From NCBI RefSeq assembly GCF_001953885.1, contig NZ_MQUS01000001.1, positions 839,569-903,568 on the forward strand: a stretch of DNA of 64,000 nt. The letters are read 5' to 3'. Shown here piece after piece: positions 1 to 7,429 of the stretch (position 1 is its first letter; the number at the start of each line of letters is the position of its first letter). Position numbers and translations under genes: made by a program. The notes under the pieces are model-generated. The model did no database searches. It was not told where the DNA came from and worked only from the letters and a program-made list of their open reading frames with translations. This DNA comes from Streptomyces sp. IMTB 2501 (GTDB lineage Bacteria; Actinomycetota; Actinomycetes; Streptomycetales; Streptomycetaceae).

Positions 1-311
1 ACGTTGGCGAGGAAGGCGGCGGCCTCCTGCTTCTTGACCGTGTCGCTGCCGGTGTTCGCGAAACCGGGGTAGGCGCTCAGCGCCTGGACGAGTCCGCTGT
101 AGGTGTAGAAGGAGTTCCTGTTCGGGAACATCTGGTCGAACTGTGCCTCGCTCACCACGAAATCGGCTTGAATCGCCGTGCCGGAATGTGTGTACACGGC
201 CGCCTTCTCGGTGCCGGTGCCGGCGGCGGCATGCGCGGGGGAGCCGGCGATCAGACAGGCGGACAGACCGATCGCGGCTGCGAAAGCGGCCGTGGAGAGT
301 GATTTGGCCAT
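1..311 (-). CDS. Secreted family 19 chitinase, N-terminal part (cut by window edge)
   Basis: The reverse strand encodes the first ~103 residues of an exported protein. A signal peptide (MAKS, an Ala/Leu-rich core, cleavage near AHA at residue ~28) is followed by a short linker and the start of a GH19 catalytic domain. Recognisable pieces are FVVSEAQF, MFPNRNSFYTYSG, ALSAYPGF and KKQEAAAFLAN, as in streptomycete chitinases. GH19 enzymes hydrolyse beta-1,4-GlcNAc chains outside the cell. No carbohydrate-binding module lies between signal and catalytic domain. The catalytic Glu residues would be beyond the window. The ATG at 309-311 is the only sensible start, and a promoter with a DasR-like site lies ~90 bp upstream. 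The family call is firm; substrate detail is family knowledge. Confidence 0.85.
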   Translation of the reverse strand, partial: MAKSLSTAAFAAAIGLSACLIAGSPAHAAAGTGTEKAAVYTHSGTAIQADFVVSEAQFDQMFPNRNSFYTYSGLVQALSAYPGFANTGSDTVKKQEAAAFLAN

Positions 312-400
312 GGGGGTGGCCTCTCGTGTGGGGGGATACGACGGGCCGCGTTCACCTCGTGAACGGTGAGCGCGAGTGACGGGGGCGCTGCTCACCCGCG

Positions 401-429
401 AACCTAAAGGTATGGACCAGTTGCGTCAA
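401..429 (-). promoter_or_regulatory. Chitinase promoter with DasR-like (dre) operator
   Basis: On the reverse strand there is a -35 TTGACG (424-429), a 17-bp spacer and a -10 TAGGTT (401-406). The spacer and -10 contain ACTGGTCCATACCTTT (406-421). This resembles the consensus around TGGTCTAGACCA known for DasR sites and for the direct repeats of chitinase promoters. Its position over the -10 region fits repression that is relieved by aminosugars. The match to dre is imperfect, and regulation is inferred from family knowledge. Confidence 0.6.
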
Positions 430-588
430 GAGGTGAAGTAAGCGCATTGGGACAACAGTTGGGGGCTACGCATTTTCAACAGGGAGTTGTTCTCACAGGG
501 AGGAGGCCGGGCGCTCAAGCAGGTCCGGCCGTCGTACGGACCTGAAAATCGCTTTGCCGGATCTGCCCTGTGGCCCGACACTGCGACC

Positions 589-1119
589 ATGCTCGGATTT
601 GTCAGGACCGACAACGAAGCTCTCGTCTCCTGTTTGGGTGATCCCCAACGCACCACTACGGCATACCGCGTGTTGCTGCGACGCGGAGAGAACGCGGTGC
701 ACGCCATCCGCGCCGGCTTGCGCGACCGGAACCCGGCCGTCCGTGAGGGCTGTTGCCGTCTTCTCGATCACCTGGTCGACACCGAGTCGATGGGCGAACT
801 CGTCACCATGGCCGACGATTGCGACGCTCGCGTCAGGATCGCCGCGTTCCACGCCCTGGCCTGTGACCGGTGCAAGGGCGACACCTGCGCACCGGGCCCG
901 GACCAGGTCCTCGAACCCGCGCTGCACCACCTGGCCGCTGATCCCGACCCGCACGTCCGGGCCATGGCCGCCGAACTCGTCGGCAAGTTCGCCCGGTCCG
1001 ATGTACACGCGGCCGCCGCCTTGAAGAAGTCCCACACCGACGACCCGAGTCCCGCTGTGCGGAAGAAGGCGGGGTGGCTCGCGCGTCGAGCCGAGGCGGC
1101 GTCATCGACCAGCAGGTGA
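589..1119 (+). CDS. HEAT-repeat domain protein
   Basis: This 176-residue protein is built from alpha-helical HEAT-like repeats. Segments such as NPAVREGCCRLLDHL, DARVRIAAFHALACDR, DPHVRAMAAELVGKF and SPAVRKKAGW repeat a DxxVRxxA pattern every ~30-45 residues. HEAT arrays form curved scaffolds for protein binding; no catalytic motif is visible. The frame is open upstream to a TTG at 487, but the ATG at 589 (MLGFVRTDNEALV) is preferred because the preceding residues look non-conserved and low quality. Two cysteines in the motif CDRCKGDTC are notable. The cellular role is unknown. Confidence 0.7.
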   Translation: MLGFVRTDNEALVSCLGDPQRTTTAYRVLLRRGENAVHAIRAGLRDRNPAVREGCCRLLDHLVDTESMGELVTMADDCDARVRIAAFHALACDRCKGDTCAPGPDQVLEPALHHLAADPDPHVRAMAAELVGKFARSDVHAAAALKKSHTDDPSPAVRKKAGWLARRAEAASSTSR

Positions 1120-1377
1120 TGTCAGGGCGGGCCGATCCACGGCGCGAGGACGAGGCCGACGCTTCCGGACCGTGCAGCGGGTCCGTTCGGCGCCGGCTCC
1201 GAGTCGTGCTCGTACTGCGAACTCCCGGTGGGAATCGGCAGGTTGGGCTGGTTCAGTCGGCTCTGCGGCAGCGTGCGCAGGCGCGTGCCCCGGTCGGTCT
1301 CACTCCATGATCGCCGGAAGAGGTGAACCAGATCCGGGACCCGCATGGGGCCACAATCGCTCGGGCATGTCCTGCCC

Positions 1378-1523
1378 ATGCGTTCCCTGCTGATCATGTC
1401 CGCGCTGGCCGCTGCCCTTGCCCCGGCCATGTGACCATCTGTCTGGCCCCGGGCGAGGAGGTCGGCTGGAACGCCGCCGCCAATGATCAGGGCGGATCCC
1501 ACACCTGGACCATGGGTTGCTGA
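1378..1523 (+). pseudogene. Frameshifted small secreted peptide remnant
   Basis: An ATG at 1378 opens a signal-peptide-like segment (MRSLLIMSALAAALAPAM) that stops at TGA 1432-1434. The adjacent +2 frame continues as a plausible short mature peptide (VTICLAPGEEVGWN, then GGSHTWTMGC) ending at TGA 1521-1523. Joined, this would be a ~47-residue exported peptide with two cysteines. A hairpin lies 35 bp after the stop. Either a single frameshift inactivated it or the sequence carries an indel error. No family was recognised. Confidence 0.3.
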
Positions 1524-1557
1524 GCCGGGACTGAGCCGTACCCCTGCACACGGGCTG

Positions 1558-1582
1558 CGCGTCCCGGCGCATACGGGACGCG
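1558..1582 (+). terminator. Hairpin, possible terminator
   Basis: Nine-base arms CGCGTCCCG (1558-1566) and CGGGACGCG (1574-1582) enclose a 7-base loop. There is no U-tract, as is common in GC-rich actinomycetes. It sits just after the small peptide remnant and before htpG. Confidence 0.35.
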
Positions 1583-1712
1583 TAGTTCACGGCCCCGGCG
1601 CCGCAGGGTCCGGATCCAGCCACCGCTGTCGTATCCAGCCACCGTCCTGACGTGGTGTTTTACAGTGGCTGGCGTCAGTTCCGGCGACAACATCTGTGAG
1701 GTATGCGAGAAC

Positions 1713-3623
1713 ATGCCGACTGAAACGCTTGAGTTTCAGGTGGAGGCCCGTCAGCTGCTGCAGCTGATGATCCACTCGGTCTACTCGAACAAGGACGTCT
1801 TCCTGCGCGAGCTCGTCTCCAACGCTTCCGACGCGCTGGACAAGCTGCGTCTGGAGAAGCTGCGGGACGACTCGCTGGACGCCGACGTGGCCGATCTGCA
1901 CGTCGAGATCGACGTCGACGGCGACGCCCGCACCCTCACCGTGCGGGACAACGGCATCGGGATGTCGTACGACGAGGTCGGACAGCTCATCGGCACCATT
2001 GCCAACTCCGGCACCGCGAAGTTCCTCCAGGAGCTGCGGGAGGCCCAGGACGCGGCCGGGGCGGAAGGGCTCATCGGCCAGTTCGGTGTCGGGTTCTACT
2101 CCGGGTTCATGGTCGCGGACGAGGTCACGCTGGTGACCCGGCGCGCCGGCGAGGCCCAGGGCACCCGCTGGACATCGCGCGGCGAGGACACCTACACGCT
2201 GGAGCCGGTCGACGACGCGCCGCAGGGCACGTCGGTCACCCTCCACCTCAAGCCCGCCGACCCGGAGAACCAGCTCCACGACTACACCTCCCCGTGGAAG
2301 ATCAGGGAGATCATCAAGCGGTACTCGGACTTCATCACCTGGCCCATCCGTATGGTGCCCGAGCGATCCGGTGCCGCAGACGAGAGCGACGAGGCGCCCG
2401 CACCCGAGACGCTCAATTCGATGAAGGCGCTGTGGGCGCGGTCGCGTGAGGAGGTGTCCGACGACGAGTACCACGAGCTGTACAAGCACATCGGCCACGA
2501 CTGGCGCGACCCGCTGGAGACGATCCGGCTCCAGGCGGAGGGCACCTTCGAGTACCAGGCCCTGCTGTTCCTCCCCGCGCACGCGCCCCACGACCTGTTC
2601 ACACGGGACTTCAAGCGCGGCGTGCAGCTGTACGTCAGGCGCGTGTTCATCATGGACGACTGTGAGGCGCTGCTGCCGCCGTACCTCCGTTTCGTCAAGG
2701 GTGTCGTCGACGCGGCCGACCTCTCGCTCAATGTGTCCCGCGAGATCCTGCAGCAGGACCGTCACATCGAGATGATGCGGCGACGGCTGACGAAGAAGGT
2801 CCTGTCCACGGTCAAGGACATGATGACCAAGGACCAGGACCGCTACGCCACGTTCTGGCGGGAGTTCGGCACCGTCCTGAAGGAGGGACTGGTCACCGAC
2901 ACCGAGAACCGTGACGCCGTCCTCGCCCTCGCCTCGTTCGCGAGCACGCACCACGACACCGAGCCGACCACGCTCCAGCAGTACGTGGAGCGGATGAAGG
3001 ACAGCCAGGACGAGATCTACTACCTGACCGGCGAGTCCCGGCAGAGCATCGAGAACTCCCCGCACATGGAGGCCTTCCGGGACCGGGGCATCGAGGTGCT
3101 GCTGCTCACCGACGCCGTCGACGAGGTGTGGGCCGACACCATCGGCGAGTACGAGGGCAAGAAACTGCGGTCCGTCGCCAAGGGTCAGATCGACCTCGAC
3201 ACCGAGGACGACGACACCGCCGACGGTGAGCGGGAGAAGCAGACCGAGGAGTACGCCGGCCTGCTCGGCTGGATGACGGAGCAACTGGACGAGGACATCA
3301 AGGAGGTACGCCTGTCCTCCCGCCTCACCGTCTCCCCGGCCTGTGTCGTCTCCGACGCGGGCGACCTGACCCCGGCGTTGGAGAACATGTACCGGGCGAT
3401 GGGCCAGGAGGTGCCCCGGGCCAAGCGGATCCTGGAGCTCAACCCCGGCCACCAACTGGTGCAGGGCCTCAACCAGGCGTACAAGGAGCGCGAGGACCGT
3501 ACGGAGCTGACCGAGACCGCCGAACTCCTGCACGGCCTGGCGGTGCTCGCCGAGGGCGGCCAGCCGAAGGACCCCTCCCGCTTCGTCAAGCTCATGGCGG
3601 ACCGCCTGGAACGCGCGCTGTAA
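1713..3623 (+). CDS. htpG: Molecular chaperone HtpG (bacterial Hsp90)
   Basis: This is a 636-residue Hsp90-family ATP-dependent chaperone acting in the cytoplasm on late folding intermediates. The N-terminal GHKL ATPase domain shows the family motifs [26 protein letters not shown] and [15 protein letters not shown]. The middle domain carries [11 protein letters not shown] and [11 protein letters not shown]. The C-terminal dimerisation domain runs to the stop and lacks the eukaryotic EEVD tail, as expected. The length matches bacterial HtpG. The ATG at 1713 ([14 protein letters not shown]) is chosen because homologues begin this way; an in-frame GTG exists at 1665. The gene is monocistronic, closed by a very strong hairpin at 3638-3680. 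Confidence 0.96.
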
Positions 3624-3637
3624 CCCGGCCCCGCGGG

Positions 3638-3680
3638 ACATCGGCGGCCTGCCCCGGCCCTCGGGACAGGCCGCCGATGT
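3638..3680 (+). terminator. htpG transcription terminator
   Basis: A near-perfect 19-bp stem begins 14 bp after the htpG stop. The left arm is ACATCGGCGGCCTG plus CCCG, the right arm is CGGG plus CAGGCCGCCGATGT, with one C-A mismatch and a 5-base loop (3657-3661). It is a convincing intrinsic terminator and also buries an ATG at 3677. Confidence 0.85.
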
Positions 3681-3734
3681 GCGAGCGCGACGACCCGCGC
3701 GTTGTGAGGAGCGGGGGCCGAGGCGAGGAAGCCG

Positions 3735-3935
3735 GACCGGGGCGAGCGGCTCGCCGTGCTCAGTGCGCGCGAGGCGTGGCAGGACGCGGGGGTGCCGCGG
3801 GTGGAGCCGGAGCGGTTGGCCGCCGTCATCGGCACGCGCCGTTCGCCGTCCTGATGTTCATGCCCAACGGGTCTCCGGCCTGCGTCAGCATGGACCTGGG
3901 CGCGCAGGGCGGTGCCCGGACGCCGGTCAATGCGT
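3735..3935 (+). pseudogene. Relic of a FabF-type ketosynthase
   Basis: Two fragments in different frames match beta-ketoacyl-ACP synthase II. Frame one (~3735-3839) reads DRGERLAVLSAREAWQDAG and EPERLAAVIGT, like the N-terminal AREAWxDAG...VVVGTG region of FabF. Frame two (~3842-3935) reads VLMFMPNG, VSMDLGAQGGARTPVNAC, matching the segment leading to the active-site cysteine (HTPVSACASG in functional enzymes). About 55 residues that normally separate them are missing, and no downstream part remains. The relic is therefore inactivated by deletion and frameshift. Homology is by recognised motif only. Confidence 0.6.
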
Positions 3936-4087
3936 GTTCCTTCGCACCTACCGCTCGTCTCCCAGATCCTCCGGATCCAGGTTCTGCAGGACCTCTCAGA
4001 GCGCCCCGACGGCCGAGTCCAGGGCGTCATGCCCGTCGAGTCCGTCGAACACGCCGTCGGCATGAGCGCGAGGGGCCGAGAGCGCAT

Positions 4088-4136
4088 TGGACAATCGTGG
4101 AGTAGACTATCAGTCCAGAGATGGACAATCAGTCCA
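4088..4136. promoter_or_regulatory. Repeated motifs in the promoter of the YheO-like regulator
   Basis: Two 9-bp motifs each occur twice. TGGACAATC is at 4088-4096 and 4122-4130. ATCAGTCCA is at 4109-4117 and 4128-4136. GGAC and GTCC face each other in the second cluster (GGACAATCAGTCC). Being directly upstream of a DNA-binding regulator, they are candidate autoregulatory operators. This is inferred from position and repetition only. Confidence 0.45.
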
Positions 4137-4158
4137 ATACCTTGCCGGAGAAGCTTCC

Positions 4159-4788
4159 GTGGACGACGAGGCCGACGACCACCTCATCAGTGAGGCCGAG
4201 AAGATCGCCGTAGCGTTGGGTCGTATGTTCCCGGGCTTGTGCGAGGTGGTGCTGCACGATCTGCGGGATCCGCAGCATGCGATCCGGGCGATCGAGAACA
4301 ACCTCTCCGGCCGCCAGGTCGGGGACTCCGCCACGGAGCTGGGCCTGGCCCGTATCCAGGATCCCCACTACCCCAGCGTCATCCAGAACTACCCCAATCA
4401 GTTCCCCGACGGCCGGCCGGCGAAGAGTACGTCCATCGGCATCAAGAACGCCGCGGGGGAGTACATCGCCGCTCTCTGCCTGAACCTGGACGTGTCCGTC
4501 CTGTCACCGGTGACCCTCGCATTGGCCAACCTGGTGGCCACGGACACCGAATACCGGGAGCAGCCCCTGGAGACGCTTCAGGACCGCAACGCGCGCGAAC
4601 TGCGTCAGACGGTGGAGGCACATGCCGCGGAGCGTGCCGCGACACCCAGGTCGCTGAGCCGCGAGGACAAGAGGGCACTCGTACGGCAGTTGCAGCGCGA
4701 CGGCTACTTCGCTTCCCGTGATGCCGCACAGACCATCGCGGACCTGCTCGGTGTGTCCCGGGCGACCGTCTACAACTACGCGAAGTAG
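4159..4788 (+). CDS. YheO-like PAS plus HTH transcriptional regulator (DauR family)
   Basis: This 209-residue regulator has an N-terminal YheO-like PAS domain (GRMFPGLCEVVLHDLRDPQ, ENNLSGRQVGDSATELGL, YPNQFPDGRPAKSTSIGIKN) and a C-terminal helix-turn-helix (KRALVRQLQRDGYFASRDA, ADLLGVSRATVYNYAK). Family members such as DauR bind DNA in response to amino acids and repress D-amino-acid catabolic genes. The GTG at 4159 has a GGAG eight bases upstream and is preferred to a TTG at 4087 inside the repeat cluster. The next gene downstream is a broken D-threonine-aldolase-like gene, consistent with a lost D-amino-acid operon. The ligand is unknown. Confidence 0.8.
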   Translation: MDDEADDHLISEAEKIAVALGRMFPGLCEVVLHDLRDPQHAIRAIENNLSGRQVGDSATELGLARIQDPHYPSVIQNYPNQFPDGRPAKSTSIGIKNAAGEYIAALCLNLDVSVLSPVTLALANLVATDTEYREQPLETLQDRNARELRQTVEAHAAERAATPRSLSREDKRALVRQLQRDGYFASRDAAQTIADLLGVSRATVYNYAK

Positions 4789-4843
4789 CCGCCAGCATCT
4801 TGTTCTTCCGAAGGGATACGGACAGCCCTGTGCGAACCCGACC

Positions 4844-5160
4844 GTGAACACCCTGGCCGACCCGGACACCCCGTTCGCCGTGGTCGAAGCCGGCACCATG
4901 CGAGGCAATATCGCCCGCCTCAAGGACCCGGCCGACCGTCTCGCGGTCGCCCTGCGCCCGCACGGCAAGACCGCGAAGAGCCTCGACGTCGCCGCCCTCC
5001 TGCACTCCGCCGCGCCCTGCCCGGTCACCGTCTCCACGCTCGCGGAGGCCGAGGCGTTCGCCGACGGCGGCTACACCGACATCACCTGTGCCGTCGGCAT
5101 CGACCCGCGCGAACTCCCGCGTGTCGTCGCGCTGTCGCGGCGCGGCGTCACCCTGCGACT
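4844..5160 (+). pseudogene. Truncated D-threonine aldolase / D-serine dehydratase-like enzyme
   Basis: The ~105-residue reading frame from GTG 4844 matches the start of PLP-dependent alanine-racemase-fold enzymes. It contains TPFAVVEAGTMRGNIARL, ALRPHGKTAKSLDVAALL (the conserved PHxKTxK lysine region), TVSTLAEAEAFADGGYTDI and AVGIDPRELPRVVAL. Homologues are ~370 residues; here similarity ends near 5160 and the frame runs on as unrelated sequence to 5275. The PLP lysine is present but most of the barrel and the C-terminal domain are gone, so it should be inactive. It lies 55 bp after the YheO-like regulator, probably its former target. Confidence 0.65.
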
Positions 5161-5237
5161 CCAGTCACGTCATCCGGGCGATGGTGCTCCGGCGCACCCT
5201 GCTGTCGTACGTGTTCGGCACGGGCATACGCTCCGGG

Positions 5238-6044
5238 TCAACGGATCGGGCGGCGCGTTATCTGTGTTTCTGTGAACTCCCAGATCAGATCCAGTAGTTC
5301 GGCCGGCGTTTCGAGCTGGGGCAGGTGGCCGCTCCGGTGGAGGAGTTCGAAGCGGGAGTCGGGAAGGGCGGCCGCGTAGGCGCGTCCGTAGTCCGTGTCG
5401 ACGACCTGGTCGCTCTCGCCCCATACGACGAGAGCCGGATGCGTGACCTTGGCCAGGCGCTCGCGGAGGGTGGGGTCTTCCATGCCGTGGGGGCCGGAGT
5501 AGACCTGCAGGGTGGCGCTGTTGGCGGCCATCGCAGCCCGGGCGGCTTCCGGGAGGGTACTGGGGTCTATCGCGAACTTGGCTGGGTCGTGGTAGGCGAG
5601 AGCGGACAGCTCCGCAGGGGTGAGGGAGGAGACGTCCGCCAGCTGGTGGCCGGGGACCCGGATGCCGACGGCGTTGACGAGGGCGACGCCGCTGATCCGG
5701 TCGCTGCCGAGCAGGGCCATCTCGGTGGCGATCCAGCCGCCGATCGAGTTGCCGACGACGGTGACGTCCGTGAGTCCGAGCGTGTCGAGCAGGTGCCCGT
5801 AGGCGCGGGCGAGGGTGGGGACGTCGATCAGCCAGTCGGGCCGGGCGGTCCCGTTGAATCCGGGGTGGACAGGGGTGACGACCCTGGCCGGTCGCTCGTC
5901 GGCGAGCAGGCCGGCGAACGGGACGACGGTCTGCGGACCCCCACCTCCGTGCAACAGGAGGAAGGGCCGGCCGTGCCCCTGGTCCTCGACGGTGACGTCG
6001 AGGTGGCCTGAGCCGAGGGCGAGGGTGTGGACGGTGTTGGTCAT
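5238..6044 (-). CDS. Alpha/beta hydrolase
   Basis: This 268-residue single-domain alpha/beta hydrolase has the oxyanion-region HGGGG (residues ~33-37), the nucleophile elbow GNSIGG (Ser near 97), an acid in WGESDQVVDTD and a late histidine in SGHLPQLE. That completes a Ser-Asp-His triad. No signal peptide is present, so it is cytoplasmic. The ATG at 6044 has GGAG nine bases upstream; a TTG one codon earlier is less likely. It lies 56 bp downstream of a cupin gene on the same strand, and the pair is probably one operon controlled by the divergent TetR regulator. Substrate unknown. Confidence 0.85.
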   Translation of the reverse strand: MTNTVHTLALGSGHLDVTVEDQGHGRPFLLLHGGGGPQTVVPFAGLLADERPARVVTPVHPGFNGTARPDWLIDVPTLARAYGHLLDTLGLTDVTVVGNSIGGWIATEMALLGSDRISGVALVNAVGIRVPGHQLADVSSLTPAELSALAYHDPAKFAIDPSTLPEAARAAMAANSATLQVYSGPHGMEDPTLRERLAKVTHPALVVWGESDQVVDTDYGRAYAAALPDSRFELLHRSGHLPQLETPAELLDLIWEFTETQITRRPIR

Positions 6045-6100
6045 CAAGGACTCCGTATGTGCCGTCGTAGGGGAAGGGGTGCCCGCCGCCGGGGCAGGGC

Positions 6101-6568
6101 CTAGGGCCGTTGGGTGAAGTCGGTGGCGGGGACCGTGGCGTAGCGGCTCATCACGGTGACGGTCGACTCGGGAGTGAGTTCCTGACCGGAGGCGATCATG
6201 TCCCGCAGATCGCGGAAATACTGCACATACAGGTCGGGCGTGAAGGTGTTGATCATCACCGCGGGCTCGTCGCCGAGGTTGGCGAAGGTGTGCGGGACAC
6301 CGGGCGGAATCATGGCGAGCGTGCCGGCGGGGGCGGCATGGGTGGAGTCCCCGACGGTGAAGTGCACGGTGCCGGAGACGACGTAGAAGCCCTCGTCGTG
6401 CTGGGCGTGACGGTGCTGTGGAGGTCCTTGGGTGTGCGGGGCGAGGGTGATCTCGCCGATGCCGAGCCGGTGTTGGGTGGTGCTGCCGTCTTCGAGGATC
6501 CGCATCTGTGTGGGGCCCAGGCGGATCGTCTCGCCGCCGTGCGGACCGACCAGGGAGAGTTCGGCCAT
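6101..6568 (-). CDS. Cupin-domain protein
   Basis: This is a 155-residue single cupin barrel. Motif 1 is visible as PPQHRHAQHDEGFYVVSGTVHF (metal ligands H, H, E) and motif 2 as PPGVPHTFANLGDEP (ligand H). Metal binding is therefore likely, and family members include small dioxygenases and isomerases as well as sensors. The start at 6568 has a good ribosome site (GGAG) and lies in a divergent promoter region with two palindromes. The neighbouring hydrolase gene follows in the same direction. The reaction cannot be predicted. Confidence 0.85.
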   Translation of the reverse strand: MAELSLVGPHGGETIRLGPTQMRILEDGSTTQHRLGIGEITLAPHTQGPPQHRHAQHDEGFYVVSGTVHFTVGDSTHAAPAGTLAMIPPGVPHTFANLGDEPAVMINTFTPDLYVQYFRDLRDMIASGQELTPESTVTVMSRYATVPATDFTQRP

Positions 6569-6582
6569 CTTCAGTCTCCTTC

Positions 6583-6649
6583 GTGAGAGCTGACTCTCAT
6601 GAATCTACGGCAGCTCCCCCCGTTTGTGCAAGTGGACTCTTATAAAGAG
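6583..6649. promoter_or_regulatory. Divergent promoter with two palindromes, probable TetR operators
   Basis: Between the cupin gene and the TetR gene lie TGAGAGCTGACTCTCA (6584-6599, six-base arms) and CTCTTATAAAGAG (6637-6649, five-base arms around ATA). Both have CTCT/AGAG halves, and GAGAGCTGRC also recurs as a direct repeat. The second contains TATAAA, possibly a -10 element. Binding by the adjacent TetR protein to repress both directions is inferred. Confidence 0.55.
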
Positions 6650-6697
6650 AGCTGGCCGGTATCATGGATCCCGGATCCGACGGAGGAGGGCCCAGCG

Positions 6698-7309
6698 ATG
6701 ACGGCGCAGCTCGACGCAGGCCGCAGCAACCAGAAGAGGCGCACGCGGACGGCGATCGTCGGGGCCGCGCGTGAACTCATCACCACGGGAGCCGATGTGA
6801 CCATGCCGGCGATCGCCCGCACGGCCCTGGTCTCCGAGGCGACCGCCTACCGGTACTTCCCGGATCTTCCGTCCCTGATCAGCGAGGCCCTGGCCGGCAG
6901 CTGGCCGTCCCCGGCCGAGGCCCTCCGGCCGGTCGCGGGCTCGTCCGACCCCGTCGTACGCGTCTCCTACGCCTGCGAGTTCCTGCTGCGGGGAATACTC
7001 GCGCGGCAGGGAGCGGTACGCGCGATGATCGCCGCCACCGTCACCCGCCCCGAGACGGCGAAGACGCGCCCGGGCATCCGCTTCGGCCTCATCGACCAGG
7101 CACTGGAACCGCTGAAGGGCACGCTGGGGGCAACGGACCCGGACGCGCTCACCCAGCTGGAGCGGGACCTCGCGGTGGTTGTCAGCGCGGAGGCCCTTTT
7201 CTCCCTCACTGATCTCTGCGGCCTCACTCCCGACGAGGCGGTCGCCAGCGCCGTACACACCGCGAGGACCCTGACGGAGGCGGCGGTGCGTGCGACGGGC
7301 GGGGAGTGA
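6698..7309 (+). CDS. TetR/AcrR family transcriptional regulator
   Basis: This 203-residue regulator has an N-terminal TetR DNA-binding domain: RTRTAIVGAARELITT, then the helix-turn-helix IARTALVSEATAYRYFPDLPSLI. A variable ligand-binding C-terminal domain follows. The ATG at 6698 has a strong GGAGGAGG at 6682-6689; the frame is open further upstream to 6599 but lacks such a site. It is divergent from the cupin/hydrolase pair, with palindromes between, so local repression of those genes is the simplest model. The ligand is unknown. Confidence 0.88.
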   Translation: MTAQLDAGRSNQKRRTRTAIVGAARELITTGADVTMPAIARTALVSEATAYRYFPDLPSLISEALAGSWPSPAEALRPVAGSSDPVVRVSYACEFLLRGILARQGAVRAMIAATVTRPETAKTRPGIRFGLIDQALEPLKGTLGATDPDALTQLERDLAVVVSAEALFSLTDLCGLTPDEAVASAVHTARTLTEAAVRATGGE

Positions 7310-7429
7310 ACCGGCGGTCGGGCGGTCGGGCGGTGCGAAGGAGCGGGCCGGCCCGTCCTCGTCCGGGTGGTCACTGTCATGTCCGGATCTGGCCAGCATC
7401 GGGGGCGGTCGATCGCCTAGAACTGGGGC

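Larger units (their letters stand above)
1120..1712. other. Gene-poor stretch upstream of htpG
   Basis: This ~590-bp stretch has no convincing intact gene. It contains a frameshifted small secreted-peptide remnant (1378-1523), a hairpin (1558-1582) and a 12-bp direct repeat, ATCCAGCCACCG, at 1614-1625 and 1633-1644. The two repeat copies are 19 bp apart, start to start, about 70-100 bp upstream of the htpG start. They could be a regulator-binding site or part of its promoter. No clean -10/-35 pair was identified. Confidence 0.4.

Noticed and set aside
1728..1734. CTTGAGT resembling half of an HspR (HAIR) site at htpG
   Set aside because: It is inside the coding sequence (Thr-Leu-Glu-Phe), and the inverted second half is absent.
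1587..3641. Long open frame antisense to htpG
   Set aside because: It mirrors the codon-position GC bias of htpG on the other strand, has no recognisable domain, and htpG is certain.
3677..4105. Forward open frame starting at ATG 3677
   Set aside because: Its start lies in the htpG terminator stem, and its contents are out-of-frame ketosynthase relic.
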